Of a stretch of 64,000 nt of DNA, positions 39,309-47,537 are shown in pieces (positions within the stretch are counted from its first letter, which is position 1; each line of letters opens with the position of its first letter). Origin of the DNA: JADLCX01 sp964630785 (GTDB taxonomy: Bacteria > Planctomycetota > Phycisphaerae > Phycisphaerales > UBA1924). The translations under genes and the position numbers were made by a program. Below the pieces are notes generated by a model. The model was not told the origin of the DNA and made no database searches. It worked only from the letters and a program-made list of their open reading frames with translations. Location: positions 1-64,000 of the forward strand of contig CAZVZG010000016.1 of the NCBI GenBank assembly GCA_964630785.1. Reading direction: 5' to 3'.

Positions 39309-40769
39309 TCACCGCCTCGGGTTTCGCGGACTCGGCGGGCGGCGAGCCGGCGGTTTGGGCGGGAACGGCCCGGCTTTGCCCGGCGCGGCGACCGCCTCGA
39401 TCGGCGATCCCGCCGCGTCGCCCGCGCTCGCATCAACACCCGTGTCGGGCGCGACGGCCTCCGCTCGCTCGCCGGCCAACTGGGCCGCGGCGATCGCCGA
39501 CTCGTCGTTCGCGTTCGACAAGTCGGACGCGGCCTCCGCTCCGTCGTGGTCCCGCGGTGGATGGACCACCGCGCCATCGACCGGCCTGGCGAACACCATC
39601 CGCCCTGCCGTGGTCTGGATCGTGCTGGTGACCAGCACGTGCGCATCGCCGCCGATCATGCCGGCCGCGCCCTCGGCCACGACCATCGTGCCGTCGTCGA
39701 GGTAGCCCACCGCCTGCCCGGCCTGTTCGCCCGCCTTGATGAGCCTGATGACCAGCGACTGGCCGGGGATGAGCGCGGGCTTCATCGCCGCGGCCAGGTC
39801 GTGAACATTCACCACCACCACGCCGTGGATCTGCGCCACGCGGGTCAGCCCGTGGTCGGTGGTCACCACGCGGGCGGTCAACTGCTGGGCCAGCTCGACC
39901 AGGGCCTGGTCCACGGCCATGGCCGCGACGGGCGTCTCGTCGATGCTCAAATCCAGCGTGCCTTGGCGCTGCAGGCGTGCGATGACCTCGAGCCCGCGCC
40001 GGCCGCGGGCGCGCTTGAGCTTGTCGGCGCTATCCGCGAGCGCCTGCAGCTCGGCCACCACGAACCGCGGGACGATGATCGGCGCCTGGACCAGGCCCGT
40101 GGAAGCGATGTCGGCGATGCGGGCGTCGATCAGCGCCGAGGTGTCGAGGATCAACGGCTTGGTGCCGCGGATCTGCTTGGCGAACTCCACGTAGGGGATC
40201 ACCAGGCGGAAGTCGTCCTGCGTCTGCAGGATGGTGGTGATGCCCAGGTAGCACAGCGCGATGCCCAGCAGCGGCTTGATGATCTGGATCATGGGCTCGA
40301 TGGCCTTGAGCGCGGCCTCGGGCAGCCACACGCGCAGGGCCAGCTCGATCACCGCCGAGATCGCCACCGTCGCCAGCACGCCCGCCAGCAACCCGAAGAT
40401 CACCGCCGAAATGCTCGCGATCTTCTTGTTCGGCGTCGCCACGTCGATGAGCAGCACGATCCCGAAGAGGATCAGCGCCGCCGTCACCGGCACCCACCAG
40501 GCCGGCGTGGGCTGCTCCCAATACCCGATCGGCGTCGGTCGCGAGCCCGCGGGAACTGTGGGGCGCTCGGCCGCGCCCGAGGGGCTCCGCAGGTCGGGCT
40601 GCGTGAGCGGGGGCCGGTCGGTGCCCTGGTCGGACATCTGCTGGATGATCGTCACCAGCGAAACGGTAGTGATCAGGATGAAGAACGCCATCCGCACCAC
40701 CCGGATGACCATCCGCCGGTTGCGGCGCGCGGCGTCGAGCGGGTGTTCGGGACGGAGGGGGGTGGCCAT
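39309..40769 (-). CDS. YacL-type membrane PIN/TRAM-domain protein
   Basis: 486 residues from ATG at 40769. Four or so membrane helices occupy residues ~20-180, as in YacL. The PIN domain starts at ~205 with KPLILDTSALIDARIADIA and keeps acidic residues D (LILDTSAL), E (VAELQAL) and D (TTDHGL), consistent with a metal-dependent RNase fold. The TRAM domain follows (~345, GQSLVIRLIKAGEQAGQAVGYLDDGTMVV). A Pro/Ala-rich tail of ~80 residues ends in Arg-rich sequence and is longer than in Firmicute homologues. Target RNA unknown. Confidence 0.88.
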   Translation of the reverse strand: MATPLRPEHPLDAARRNRRMVIRVVRMAFFILITTVSLVTIIQQMSDQGTDRPPLTQPDLRSPSGAAERPTVPAGSRPTPIGYWEQPTPAWWVPVTAALILFGIVLLIDVATPNKKIASISAVIFGLLAGVLATVAISAVIELALRVWLPEAALKAIEPMIQIIKPLLGIALCYLGITTILQTQDDFRLVIPYVEFAKQIRGTKPLILDTSALIDARIADIASTGLVQAPIIVPRFVVAELQALADSADKLKRARGRRGLEVIARLQRQGTLDLSIDETPVAAMAVDQALVELAQQLTARVVTTDHGLTRVAQIHGVVVVNVHDLAAAMKPALIPGQSLVIRLIKAGEQAGQAVGYLDDGTMVVAEGAAGMIGGDAHVLVTSTIQTTAGRMVFARPVDGAVVHPPRDHDGAEAASDLSNANDESAIAAAQLAGERAEAVAPDTGVDASAGDAAGSPIEAVAAPGKAGPFPPKPPARRPPSPRNPRR

Positions 40770-41148
40770 GCCAAAAGTGTAAGGGAACTTGTCCCAACGC
40801 CCACAAGAGAGCGGACAGAAGGCCCGCCTTCCCCGCCCCATCCCCGACCCTCTCTCTATACGCCCTCCCCGCCACCAGCGATCCAGCGAAATCTCGCCGG
40901 GCGGCCGCAGCGTCTCAAGGCCGCGCTCCGCGGGCGTTCGGTACGCTCATCGCCCCCTCGGCTCACCTATACTCGGACCTCCCGCTCGTCGCTCCGGTTG
41001 ACGGCCGGGCCCGGTGCACGGATGGCCCGTGAACCTGGTCAGGGCTTGACCGCAGCAGCCATAAGCGGCCGTCGTCCGGTGCCGCCGGTGACCTGGCCGT
41101 CTACCGGGGCGACCGGCGGGAGGCGGGAGGGGCCAATAGACTTTTGGC
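40770..41148 (+). other. intergenic region carrying the SRP RNA gene
   Basis: 379 bases. The first 90 are C-rich. TATACT at 40968-40973 is a plausible -10 element for the RNA gene that follows, although no -35 hexamer is convincing. The SRP RNA occupies 41003-41098. The rest is the short leader of the next gene. Confidence 0.5.
41003..41098 (+). ncRNA. ffs: bacterial small signal recognition particle RNA (4.5S-type)
   Basis: The segment around 41030-41065 contains CCGTGAACCTGGTCAGG followed, ten bases later, by AGCAGCCATAAGCGG, the conserved SRP domain IV strands that form the Ffh-binding internal loop. Flanks 41003-41029 and 41068-41098 pair over most of their length (GGCC, CCGG, GCAC with complementary bases), giving a ~96-nt hairpin RNA. 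The loop reads GCTTGACCGC instead of the common tetraloop context TCCGGAAGGA. SRP RNA with Ffh targets nascent membrane proteins. The RNA ends are estimated. Confidence 0.78.
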
Positions 41149-41784
41149 GTGGATGAACGCCCCGCGCAACCCGAGCGCCCGGCGCGCCGGCTCCGCTGGA
41201 CGCCGCTGATCGTTGCGATCCTGCTCGCGGCCGCCACCACCAGCGCCCGCCAGTGGCAGAACTTGGTCACCGGCCTCTCGCAGGTCTCCGACACCGGCAG
41301 TTACCGCTTCGCCCCGTCGGGCAACGAGTGGCGGCTGCGGACGTGGCGGGCTTTCGGTGTCCGCCGATACGAACTCCGCCGCACCTTCACGCGCACCGGC
41401 ACGGCCGACAGCGCCGCCGACGCTCGCGGCGCCTTCGCGCGACTCGACCTCACGCCGGGGATCAACCTCGCCGAACCGCCCGCGATGAGCAACGGCGTGG
41501 TCGAATGGTCGTCGCTGGCCTGGGGATGGCCCGTGCCGCACACCGCGCTCGACGCCCGCGGCCGCCGGCGCATCCTGCCCGGTGGGTTCGCCCTCGACAC
41601 GCTCGCGTTCACGCCGGTGTGGTACCTCGCGCTGCACCTTCTCCGCGCACCGGTCGCGGCGGTCATGAACCGCATCCGCCGCGCGCCCTGGCAGTGCCGC
41701 CAATGCCGCTACGACCTTCGCGGCCTCCCCGAAGACGCCCCCTGCCCCGAGTGCGGCCGCAAACAAGTGGACACCACCGCATAA
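41149..41784 (+). CDS. membrane protein with C-terminal zinc ribbon
   Basis: 211 residues from a GTG at 41149. An N-terminal membrane helix (WTPLIVAILLAAATTSA) is followed by an extracytoplasmic beta-rich region, a second hydrophobic stretch around residues 150-165, and a C-terminal ribbon WQCRQCRYDLRGLPEDAPCPECGR with CxxC and CxxC for zinc. Ribbons with YDLRG between the Cys pairs are widespread in planctomycetes. A related ribbon is at the N-terminus of the 55302 protein. Function unknown. The stop codon overlaps the ruvX leader. Confidence 0.7.
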   Translation: MDERPAQPERPARRLRWTPLIVAILLAAATTSARQWQNLVTGLSQVSDTGSYRFAPSGNEWRLRTWRAFGVRRYELRRTFTRTGTADSAADARGAFARLDLTPGINLAEPPAMSNGVVEWSSLAWGWPVPHTALDARGRRRILPGGFALDTLAFTPVWYLALHLLRAPVAAVMNRIRRAPWQCRQCRYDLRGLPEDAPCPECGRKQVDTTA

Positions 41785-41795
41785 AATGCACCGCC

Positions 41796-42260
41796 ATCGC
41801 CCGCTACCTCTCCATCGACCTCGGCGACAAGCGCACCGGCCTGGCGGTCGGTGATGCGGTCACGTGCATCGTCTCGCCGCTGGAGGTGCTGAGCGTGCCC
41901 ATCGCCGAGCGGGCGGGCGAGGCGCTGCTCGATGCGCTCGTCGCGGCCATCAACCGCCAGTTCTCGCCTCACGCAGCGGTCGGGCTGGTCTTCGGCCTTC
42001 CACTGAACATGGACGGGACCGAGGGACCTCGCGCGAAACTGGTCCGTGCCTTCGCGGCCCGGCTCGCCGCCCGCCTCGGCCCGGCGCGCGCGATCCACTT
42101 CCAGGACGAGCGGCTCACCTCCGCCGACGCCGACTGGCAGCTCGCCCGCTCGGGCAAGACCCGCAAGGAAAAAAAGGAGACCCGCGACGCCCTCGCCGCG
42201 GCGACCATCCTGCGGGATTTTCTCGGGACTGTGAGCCCGAGCGAAGGCGAGCCGGGATAA
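41796..42260 (+). CDS. ruvX: putative pre-16S rRNA nuclease / Holliday-junction resolvase-like (YqgF family)
   Basis: About 154 residues. Family marks: ARYLSIDLGDKRTGLAVGD (RNase H-like first strand with catalytic Asp), GLVFGLPLNMDGTEG, HFQDERLTSADAD and a C-terminal RDALAAATILRDFL. YqgF matures the 5' end of 16S rRNA in other bacteria. The start is unresolved: after the upstream stop (41782-41784) the only ATG (41786) is out of frame. In-frame codons are ATA, AAA, TGC, ACC, GCC, ATC. I give the ATC at 41796 as the conservative N-terminus. A one-base frameshift or a non-AUG start would explain it. Confidence 0.85.
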   Translation: MARYLSIDLGDKRTGLAVGDAVTCIVSPLEVLSVPIAERAGEALLDALVAAINRQFSPHAAVGLVFGLPLNMDGTEGPRAKLVRAFAARLAARLGPARAIHFQDERLTSADADWQLARSGKTRKEKKETRDALAAATILRDFLGTVSPSEGEPG

Positions 42261-42327
42261 CGGGCGACCCTTTGCTCCGCGCCCGAGCGCTCTTTACATC
42301 CCGCCCGCCGCTGGCGATACTGCCCGG

Positions 42328-42795
42328 ATGGACCGCGAAAGCCTGCTCAAGTTGTGGGACGAACTCTGGGAGAGCGGCCTCTGGGCCGCGTCATACTCCA
42401 AAGCCATCGACGACCTGACGCCGCAGCAGGCCGCATGGCGGCCCGACCTGCCCGCCGGCGACGCGAGCAAGCGGCACAGCATCTGGCAGACGATGCACCA
42501 CGTGATGTTCTGGCGCGAGGTCGCGGTTCGTCGCACAATGGGCGGGGCCTCGCCGAGCCCCGAAGAGGTCGCCAGCCGCAACTTCGACGCGCCGACCGAC
42601 GCGATCGACGCCACCAGCGGCAACTGGCGCATGGCCCGCGAAAAGTTCGGCGAGAGCCACCGGATGGTCCGCGGCGCGATCGCCGACCCCGGCCTGTCGC
42701 TGGAACGCTTCCCCTACGTCCTCGCGCACGACTGCTACCACCTCGGCCAGATCATGCAGACCCGAGCCATGCTCGGCCTCAAACCGATTGAATAG
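42328..42795 (+). CDS. DinB-family four-helix protein
   Basis: 155 residues. The DinB/YfiT fold is shown by HSIWQTMHHVMFWRE (first His, ~57/58) and LAHDCYHLGQIMQTRAMLG (His ~134 and ~138), the usual metal-binding histidines. Family members include thiol-transferases and stress-induced proteins of unknown activity. No DNA-damage box is evident upstream. Convergent with the acetyltransferase gene. Confidence 0.8.
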   Translation: MDRESLLKLWDELWESGLWAASYSKAIDDLTPQQAAWRPDLPAGDASKRHSIWQTMHHVMFWREVAVRRTMGGASPSPEEVASRNFDAPTDAIDATSGNWRMAREKFGESHRMVRGAIADPGLSLERFPYVLAHDCYHLGQIMQTRAMLGLKPIE

Positions 42796-42823
42796 CTTGC
42801 TGCTTTGCCGCTCTGCTGCGTTA
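42796..42823 (+). repeat. CTGCTTTG-type dispersed repeat, intergenic copy
   Basis: A run of GCTGCTTTGC-like units just after the DinB gene. It matches a stretch inside thiC (51949-51976) at about 23 of 28 positions, so both belong to one repeat type. Confidence 0.45.
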
Positions 42824-43321
42824 TCCCCCCGCCATCCGTTCCAGCGCCGCCCCGCTCACGCGGTAGATGGTCCACTCGTCCATCGAGGCCGCGCCCAGCG
42901 ACTTGTAGAAGCCGATCGCCGGTTCGTTCCAATCGAGCACGGCCCACTCGTAGCGCCCGCAATCGCGATCGCGGGCGATCTTCGCCACGTGCACCAGCAG
43001 AGCCTTGCCCAGCCCGCACCCACGAGCCCGCGGGCGCACGAACAGGTCTTCCAGGTAGACCCCCGGCTTGCCCGTCCACGTCGAGAAGTTGTGGAAGAAC
43101 AGGGCCATGCCTTCGGCCCGCCCGTCGAGCTCGCCGATCACGCACTCGGCCGTCGGACCGCGGCCGAGCCCCTCGCCGAAGAGGTGACGGGTGATCAGTT
43201 CCGGCGTCGCCACCGCCTGCTCCCGTGCTCGCTCATACTCGGCCAGTTCGCGGATGAGCGCCAGGATCAGCGACACGTCCGCACGCTCCGCCGGCCGAAT
43301 CTCGATCCGCTGCTCGCCCAT
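42821..43321 (-). CDS. GNAT-family N-acetyltransferase, diamine acetyltransferase-like
   Basis: 166 residues, the normal size. Motif A is YLEDLFVRPRARGCGLGKALL (acetyl-CoA pyrophosphate loop, RxxGxG/A with Cys in between) and motif B is WAVLDWNEPAIGFYKSLGA. The layout IEIRPAERADVSLILALIRELAEYE fits the spermine/diamine acetyltransferase group. The amine substrate is inferred from the family only. Confidence 0.82.
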   Translation of the reverse strand: MGEQRIEIRPAERADVSLILALIRELAEYERAREQAVATPELITRHLFGEGLGRGPTAECVIGELDGRAEGMALFFHNFSTWTGKPGVYLEDLFVRPRARGCGLGKALLVHVAKIARDRDCGRYEWAVLDWNEPAIGFYKSLGAASMDEWTIYRVSGAALERMAGG

Positions 43322-43440
43322 GCGTCAGCATAGAGCCCATCCGGCGGTCCCGGTGCGCCGACACTGAGCCGCACCCTCAAAGTGCACCCTTCCGCACACT
43401 CCCCGACCCAGCGGTGAACTCGTCGGCCCAAAGCATCAAC

Positions 43441-43465
43441 GGCGGCCGGGATCTCCCCGGCCGCC
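43441..43465 (-). terminator. strong hairpin after hsp20
   Basis: A 10-bp perfect stem GGCGGCCGGG / CCCGGCCGCC (43441-43450 with 43456-43465) with a 5-base loop, about 60 bases past the hsp20 stop on the minus strand. No T-run follows, only GTTGATGCTTT. Confidence 0.5.
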
Positions 43466-43523
43466 GCCAGCGTTGGTCCAGACATGGTTCCCCCCCATTG
43501 AGCCTTCTCAGGGGGCTGGACGC

Positions 43524-43964
43524 TCAGCCGATCTTGATCTTCCGCGGCGTGGCCTCGGCGGCCTTGGGGATGCGCAGCGTCAGCACGCCGTCCTTGAGCT
43601 CGGCCCCGACGTCGCGCTCGTTGACGACGCTGGGCAGAGCGACGCGCCGGCTCAACGAGCCCCAGCGCAACTCCTTGCGGAAGTACCGCTCGCTCTTCTC
43701 CTCGCGCTCCTCCCTCCGCTCGGCCTTGATGGTCAGGACGTTCTCGCGGATCTCCGCGTCGATGTCCTCCTTGCGGAAGCCCGGCACAGACGCGCGCACG
43801 AGCACGTGCGTGTCGGTCTCCGACACGTCCACCGGCAGGAAGCCCTCCTCCAGCCGCGCGATCGCGCCGGGCATCTCGGCGCTGAGCATCAGCGGCTCGT
43901 TGAAGAGGCGATCGATCGCGTGGAAGAACGGGTCACGGGTATCACGGCGGGTCAGCATCGACAT
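43524..43964 (-). CDS. Hsp20/alpha-crystallin small heat-shock protein
   Basis: 146 residues from ATG at 43964, with AAAGGAG 7 bases before it. The alpha-crystallin domain covers residues ~40-140: FLPVDVSETDTHVLVRASVPGFRKEDIDAEI, KSERYFRKELRWGSLSRRVALP and the C-terminal DGVLTLRIPKA followed by KIKIG, which carries the I-x-I oligomerisation motif. A chaperone that holds unfolded proteins. Its start is preceded by a sequence matching the sigma-54 promoter consensus (44071-44087). Confidence 0.93.
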   Translation of the reverse strand: MSMLTRRDTRDPFFHAIDRLFNEPLMLSAEMPGAIARLEEGFLPVDVSETDTHVLVRASVPGFRKEDIDAEIRENVLTIKAERREEREEKSERYFRKELRWGSLSRRVALPSVVNERDVGAELKDGVLTLRIPKAAEATPRKIKIG

Positions 43965-44447
43965 GGGTGTGCTCCTTTCGCAATGGCCTAACCACGCTCC
44001 GGACGCGGGGGGCGTTTCTCCTGATTCACGCGATCTGGCTGCACCCCGCGGCCGCACTCCACCAGACCCTTGGCAACACCCGTGCCAGCACGCCCGGTTC
44101 CCAGCGTCCCCAGTCCGCCTTGGATCCGACTCGTTCCGGTCAGGTCGGCAAACCCGCCCGCCGCGCCTGCCACGCTGACAGCGCCCCCTCCGCGAACCCC
44201 TCGCCTCCTCCGATCCTGACTCAATCGGACGCAATCCGGCTATATCCCGAACGAACGGTGCCCTACCCTATTCAGGCGTGACTTGAAAAATTGGACTCGG
44301 ACGTGGCTGGACTGCTATCCTTTTGGTGACTCAGAGATGCGTCCGCCCCGATGGGCGGGCCTTTGGATCAGCCGACGCCGGATCTCGCGCCCGAGTTTCA
44401 GCACGGTTTCAGTTCAAGTTTCGGGCGAGATCAAAGGAACGTCGGCT
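43965..44447. promoter_or_regulatory. divergent control region between hsp20 and RRM gene
   Basis: 483 bases without a gene. Leftward it carries the sigma-54-like promoter for hsp20. Rightward, TTGGAC and TATCCT (44290-44325) are a weak candidate promoter with 19-base spacing for the RRM gene, leaving a ~120-base leader. TCAAAGGAAC lies about 9 bases before the ATG at 44448. Confidence 0.4.
44071..44087 (-). promoter_or_regulatory. sigma-54 (RpoN) promoter of hsp20
   Basis: Minus strand TGGCACG-GGTG-TTGCC: the invariant GG and GC dinucleotides are 10 bases apart, and all surrounding positions agree with TGGCACG-N4-TTGC[AT] except the last base. Expected transcription start is near 44061, giving a ~97-base leader to the hsp20 ATG. 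Confidence 0.6.
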
Positions 44448-44810
44448 ATGAAGCTGTACGTTGGCAACTTGTCTTTCAGCACGACCGAAGCCACACTCCG
44501 CGCCAAGTTCGAGGAGTACGGTGAGGTCGCCAGCGCCACGATCGTCATGGATCGCGAGACCGGCCGCCCCCGCGGCTTCGGTTTCGTCGAGATGAACGAC
44601 GCCGGCCAGGCCCAGGCCGCCATCAACGCGATGAACGGTACCGCTTTCGAAGGCCGTGACCTCACGGTCAACGAGGCCCGTCCGCGCGAGGACCGTCCCC
44701 GCTCCGGCGGCGGCGGTGGCTGGGGTGGCGGCGGCGGCGGCGGCGGTGGTGGTTACCGCGGCGGCCGCGGCGGCGGCGGTGGTGGCGGCGGCGGCCGCGG
44801 CGGCTGGTAA
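44448..44810 (+). CDS. glycine-rich RRM RNA-binding protein
   Basis: 120 residues from ATG at 44448. One RRM fills residues 1-80, with RNP2 LYVGNL (3-8) and RNP1 RGFGFVEM (42-49). The tail (~86-120) is almost all Gly with a few Trp, Tyr and Arg. This layout is that of cold-induced Rbp proteins of cyanobacteria and of eukaryotic glycine-rich RNA-binding proteins, thought to act as RNA chaperones. A terminator follows. Confidence 0.92.
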   Translation: MKLYVGNLSFSTTEATLRAKFEEYGEVASATIVMDRETGRPRGFGFVEMNDAGQAQAAINAMNGTAFEGRDLTVNEARPREDRPRSGGGGGWGGGGGGGGGGYRGGRGGGGGGGGGRGGW

Positions 44811-44868
44811 TCAGCCCGCTCGCGACAGCTTCCCCACACGCTGAAGCACAAGATCAAGAAGAAACACG

Positions 44869-44904
44869 ACCCCGCGCCGGTGACGGCGCGGGGTTGTGGC
44901 TTTT
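44869..44904 (+). terminator. Rho-independent terminator of RRM gene
   Basis: An 11-bp perfect stem ACCCCGCGCCG / CGGCGCGGGGT with a 4-base loop, followed by TGTGGCTTTTG. Confidence 0.85.
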
Positions 44905-45011
44905 GAACGATCCGCGATTGCGATCGACCGTGCGATCCGTGCGAGAGGTTGGACGCGACGCGTCGATCGCAACGGCCCGCCCGGACCGATCCAAACCCGC
45001 GCTCCGAGGGT

Positions 45012-45404
45012 TCACAACGGCACGATGTTTACCGTGAACTTCTTGAGCACCTTGTCCCCATTCTCGCCCGCGCCCGCCCGGCGCTCGAAGATCACTTCGG
45101 TCTCGCCCGGCATCTTGGCCCGGAACCCAGCGATCATCTCGTAGCCATCGCCGCGCTGCACCACGCGCGGGCGCGTGCTGATTTCCAGCGCGGCCGAGTC
45201 GTACGAAGCGATCCGCCACTCCAGACCCTTCTGCGGGTCGAACGGCGCGGAGAGCTCGACGATGTCGCCGACCTTCACATACTTGGAGAAGATGCCGAAG
45301 CCGCCGACGGAGGGGCCGGAGGCGCAGCCGCCGCCGGCCGCGCCGAGCAGCCCCAGAGCACAGGCCGCGATCACCGCACCAAACCACGCGCGTGGGAATC
45401 TCAT
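45012..45404 (-). CDS. small exported lipoprotein, possibly chagasin-like
   Basis: 130 residues. The N-terminus (AWFGAVIAACALGLLGAAGGGC) is a hydrophobic signal followed by Cys, a weak lipobox. The mature part has VKVGDIVELSAPFDP..LEWRIASYDSAALEI and FRAKMPGETEVIFERR, an order reminiscent of I42/chagasin protease inhibitors (V-x-V-G-x-x-[FV]-x-L ... F-x-A-x-x-x-G), but the NPTTGY loop is not seen. Likely anchored in the periplasm. The same-strand neighbour is the msrBA gene, 60 bases away. Confidence 0.5.
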   Translation of the reverse strand: MRFPRAWFGAVIAACALGLLGAAGGGCASGPSVGGFGIFSKYVKVGDIVELSAPFDPQKGLEWRIASYDSAALEISTRPRVVQRGDGYEMIAGFRAKMPGETEVIFERRAGAGENGDKVLKKFTVNIVPL

Positions 45405-45464
45405 GCCGCCAGTGTACCGACCGGCCCCCGGGCGTGAACCTCGCGCGTGCCGACCACGGCCCGC

Positions 45465-46601
45465 TCAATCCTGCGGCAGTGCGCAACTCCCCCCGTGCTT
45501 CTCGTGGTAGTCCTGGTGGTATTCCTCCGCCTCGTAGAACGCCCCCGCCGCGGCCGCGTCTTCCACCCGCGTCACGATCTTGCGGCCCTTGAAGCGGTCG
45601 GTCTTGGCCTGCTCGTCGATGAACGCCCTCGCGGCCGCGGCCTGGTCCGGGCCCACGGTGAAGATCTCGGACCGGTAGTTGTCGCCCACATCCGGGCCCT
45701 GGCGGTTGAGCTGGGTCGGGTCGTGGTACTTGAAGAACATCTCCAGCAAGTGCCGGTACGTGACCCGCGCGGGGTCGAAGATCACCTTCACGGTCTCGGC
45801 GTGCCCGGTCGTGTGCGTGCAGACCTCCCGATAGGTCGGGTTCTTGGTCTTGCCGCCCATGTACCCGCTGATCGCGTCGATCACGCCGGGCGTCTGCTGG
45901 AAGCGGTCCTCGACGCCCCAGAAGCAACCGCCGGCGAAGTACGCGATCTCCGTCTTGATCGGCGCAGACGCCGCGGGCCAGTCGATCGTGCCGTCCTTCT
46001 TCTCGACAAAGTCGAGCGCGGCCGAGTTCATGCAATACCGCAGGCCCGTGGGCTTGGGCCCGTCCTCGAACACATGCCCCAGGTGCGCCCCGCACCGGGC
46101 GCACTCGGTCTCCACGCGCGTCATTCCGAGCGTTGTGTCCTTGATGTAGTGGATGTGGTCCTTGTCGAAGGGCTTGAAGAAGCTCGGCCAACCCGTGCCC
46201 GAGTCGAACTTCGCGTCCGAGCTGAACAGCGGCAGGCCGCAAAGCTTGCAGACGTACACGCCCTGCTTGTGGTTGTCCAGGAGCGTGCCGCAGAACGCCC
46301 GCTCGGTGCCCTTGGCCAGGATCACCTCGGCGTCTTTGGGGTCGAGTTTCTTGGCCAGTTCGTCGATCTTCGCCTGCGTCAGCGGCGTGACGTCGTAGCC
46401 CGACCTCGAATACCGCGGGCCCGCGGGTGCGCTTGCTCCGCTCCCGGCCTGATCTCCCGTAAGCACCTTGATCACGTCGTCGTCCTTTCCGGTTCCGCCC
46501 GGCGGCGAAGCCATCCATGTCATGCCCAAGCCGAACAGGGTCGCGCCGCAGGCCGCGGCCGCCACGAGCATCGCGAATCGTTGCGCTGTGCGCATCATCA
46601 T
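45465..46601 (-). CDS. exported bifunctional methionine sulfoxide reductase, MsrB-MsrA order
   Basis: 378 residues from the first of three ATGs at 46601, after GGGAAAGGTG. A signal anchor (MLVAAAACGATLFGLGMTWM) leads to an MsrB domain (~67-200) with zinc Cys 118, 121, 167, 170 and active-site RYCMNSAAL (Cys190). Then an MsrA domain (~217-370) has GCFWGVEDRF (Cys226) and later YHQDYHEKH. It repairs both diastereomers of methionine sulfoxide in exported proteins. The order B then A is the reverse of the commoner MsrA-MsrB fusion. The following lipoprotein may be co-transcribed. Confidence 0.92.
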   Translation of the reverse strand: MMMRTAQRFAMLVAAAACGATLFGLGMTWMASPPGGTGKDDDVIKVLTGDQAGSGASAPAGPRYSRSGYDVTPLTQAKIDELAKKLDPKDAEVILAKGTERAFCGTLLDNHKQGVYVCKLCGLPLFSSDAKFDSGTGWPSFFKPFDKDHIHYIKDTTLGMTRVETECARCGAHLGHVFEDGPKPTGLRYCMNSAALDFVEKKDGTIDWPAASAPIKTEIAYFAGGCFWGVEDRFQQTPGVIDAISGYMGGKTKNPTYREVCTHTTGHAETVKVIFDPARVTYRHLLEMFFKYHDPTQLNRQGPDVGDNYRSEIFTVGPDQAAAARAFIDEQAKTDRFKGRKIVTRVEDAAAAGAFYEAEEYHQDYHEKHGGSCALPQD

Positions 46602-46861
46602 CAGCACCTTTCCCGTCGCCCGCCCCAACGAAGTTCTCGCCACGCGACCCCCGTTGTACCGGCTCGGTTCCACCCGCGGTTTGAGAAGTCGGTCCGGGTT
46701 CGGTGTTCGTTCAGATACTACGCCCAGCAGGTGTGCATGTTCTGAGAGCACTGGACGGGATATTCGTGTCAAACACGAAAAATTCTTGGTCTACAGGCAT
46801 GACCTATCTACCCTTGATTTCGGGGAGTAGGGAGGGAAGTCGCCATTCCGGAGAGGGATTC
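46602..46861. promoter_or_regulatory. divergent region with perfect inverted repeat
   Basis: 260 bases between msrBA and a PEP-CTERM gene. A perfect inverted repeat TTCGTGT-CAA-ACACGAA lies at 46763-46779, about 83 bases before the GTG at 46862. It is a good operator candidate for either direction. AT content is locally raised around 46775-46800. Confidence 0.5.
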
Positions 46862-47536
46862 GTGGATACCCGTACCTTGATCGTCGCCGCGGGCGTTCTG
46901 ACCGCCATCGCCGGCACGTCGTTCGCCACGGTGGTTCCGTTCACCGAGACGTTCTCGTCGCCGGCGGCCAACTGGAGCAGCGCGGGCACGTTCACCGCGC
47001 TCACCTACCCGGCCTCGGGCGGGCCCGACGGGAGCGGCTACGGCAGCGCGGAGTTCAACTTCGCCAACGCGCAGAACGGCGAGCAGCCGCTGCTCTTTCG
47101 CGGCCAGAGCAACTTCAACTCCAGCGGCAACGCATTCGTCGGCAACTGGATCGCCGACGGCGTGACCTCGTTCTCGTTCAGTGTGCGCCACAACGGGCCG
47201 GCGTCTGTGAGTTTCTTCGCCCGCTTTGCCCCGGCGGCGGGGCCGGGCGCGGTGGCGCTGGCCATGCCCGCGCTGGCCCCGAACACCTGGATCACCTACA
47301 CCGTGCCGATCGACCCCGGCGCGTTCTTCATCTTCGAGGGCACGACGTTCAACTCGACGTTCTCCGACGTCGCCCGCGTGCAGGTCGGCGTGCTTGTCGA
47401 CGCCAACCTCGCGGGCCACGCCGACCCGGTGACGTTCGACATCGACAACGTGCGGATCGTGCCGGCGCCGGGCGCCGCGAGCCTGCTGGGTCTGGGGGTG
47501 ATCGCGGGCGTGCGTAGGCGTCGGCGCTCGCGCTGA
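46862..47536 (+). CDS. exported PEP-CTERM-type sorted protein
   Basis: 224 residues from GTG at 46862, preceded by GGAGAGGG. Signal peptide LIVAAGVLTAIAGTSFA. A single beta-sandwich-like domain (FTETFSSPAANWSSAGTF, GYGSAEFNFANAQNGEQPLLFRG, DPVTFDIDNVRIV) looks like a carbohydrate-binding or laminin-G-like fold, unproven. The sorting tail is VPAPGAASLLGLGVIAGVRRRRRSR. Second of two such proteins in the window, the other is at 17790. Confidence 0.8.
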   Translation: MDTRTLIVAAGVLTAIAGTSFATVVPFTETFSSPAANWSSAGTFTALTYPASGGPDGSGYGSAEFNFANAQNGEQPLLFRGQSNFNSSGNAFVGNWIADGVTSFSFSVRHNGPASVSFFARFAPAAGPGAVALAMPALAPNTWITYTVPIDPGAFFIFEGTTFNSTFSDVARVQVGVLVDANLAGHADPVTFDIDNVRIVPAPGAASLLGLGVIAGVRRRRRSR

Positions 47537-47537
47537 G

